Notes under the pieces: model-generated
What the model was told of the DNA's origin: nothing
The model's input: the letters and a program-made list of their open reading frames with translations, nothing else
Database searches by the model: none
Program-made: the position numbers and the translations under genes
Part shown: in pieces, positions 5,046 through 5,189 of the stretch
Position numbering within the stretch: position 1 is the stretch's first letter
Layout: the number at the start of each line of letters is the position of its first letter
Assembly: GCA_023437285.1 (NCBI GenBank)
Contig: JAEZGP010000132.1
Location: forward strand, 1-5,189
Length of the DNA: 5,189 bases
Direction of reading: 5' to 3'
Source of the DNA: Actinomycetes bacterium
Lineage (GTDB): Bacteria > Actinomycetota > Actinomycetes > Mycobacteriales > Micromonosporaceae

Positions 5046-5189
5046 ATGGATTCGGGTCGCGAGGTTCCGGACAACGCAGGCTCGGCGCCGACCCAACGGC
5101 GTCGCCGCCGGGTGCGCCACGTCCCTGACGAGCCCGCGCCGGTGCCGGCCCCGCCGCCGCCTGCCCAACGCACGCCACCGACGCCGCGC
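5046..5189 (+). CDS. Start of an unknown Pro/Arg-rich protein, cut by the right edge
   Basis: An ATG at 5046-5048, nine bases after the acetyltransferase stop, opens 48 codons that remain open to the window end. An in-frame TAG lies at 5034-5036, so this is the first possible ATG. The sequence is low complexity: an acidic/neutral start (MDSGREVPDN), a run of basic residues (QRRRRRVRHV, about 17-26), then a proline/alanine tether (PAPVPAPPPPAQ). Such a head is common on actinobacterial membrane or DNA-associated proteins whose folded domain comes later, so no function can be assigned. GGGGG directly touches the ATG, which is too close for a normal ribosome site, so translational coupling to the upstream gene or a later start are both possible. 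The tight spacing suggests one operon with the acetyltransferase. Confidence 0.5.
   Translation, partial: MDSGREVPDNAGSAPTQRRRRRVRHVPDEPAPVPAPPPPAQRTPPTPR

Noticed and set aside
3882..5168. Minus-strand 428-aa open frame
   Set aside because: It is the antisense shadow of the Eis-like gene; its Arg/Gly/His-rich, motif-free sequence is typical of noise.
1..5189. CRISPR array, insertion-sequence ends or a defence operon
   Set aside because: I found no regularly spaced repeats, no transposase frame with terminal repeats and no recognisable defence gene set; the CHAT-like remnant alone is too truncated to support one.

Overview
The window is GC-rich (around 70%) with strongly G/C-ending codons. 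It carries an actinobacterial-type tyrosine integrase remnant, a DUF6221-like protein and an Eis-family acetyltransferase. Together these point to a filamentous actinobacterium. Micromonosporaceae or Streptomycetales is my inference, and the sequence does not settle the genus.

Left third (1 to 1336): the decayed right end of an integrated element, probably of the tRNA-targeting actinomycete integrative element (AICE) or prophage type. All its genes read leftward on the minus strand. From right to left it holds: a 44-bp copy of the 3' half of tRNA-Gly(TCC), from the anticodon loop to CCA, with no 5' half beside it (an attachment-site remnant); a 337-bp non-coding stretch with a tandem 11-bp repeat; an 85-aa DUF6221-like gene; a hairpin terminator; the 5' part of a gene for a proline-rich, membrane-anchored protein; and, joined out of frame, the catalytic-domain segment of a tyrosine integrase. 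The integrase runs off the left edge and has lost its first catalytic arginine. The element is therefore a deletion scar that cannot encode an active integrase of its own.

Middle (1337 to 2185): chromosomal DNA beyond the attachment site. It has an NTF2/SnoaL-like small protein on the minus strand. Back to back with it on the plus strand is a 5'-truncated remnant resembling the C-terminus of a DUF6642/CHAT-like protein.

Right half (2188 to 5189): ordinary, intact chromosomal genes. A three-pass membrane protein of unknown function and a zinc-free NADP-dependent quinone oxidoreductase-like enzyme lie in tandem on the minus strand. They are divergent from a complete 407-aa Eis-like GNAT acetyltransferase on the plus strand, with an 18-bp palindrome in the shared intergenic region. 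Nine bases after the acetyltransferase stop begins the proline/arginine-rich start of another gene, cut by the right edge and probably in the same operon.

I do not see an undescribed multi-gene system. The most informative signal is the tRNA-Gly attachment-site scar and the degraded element next to it.
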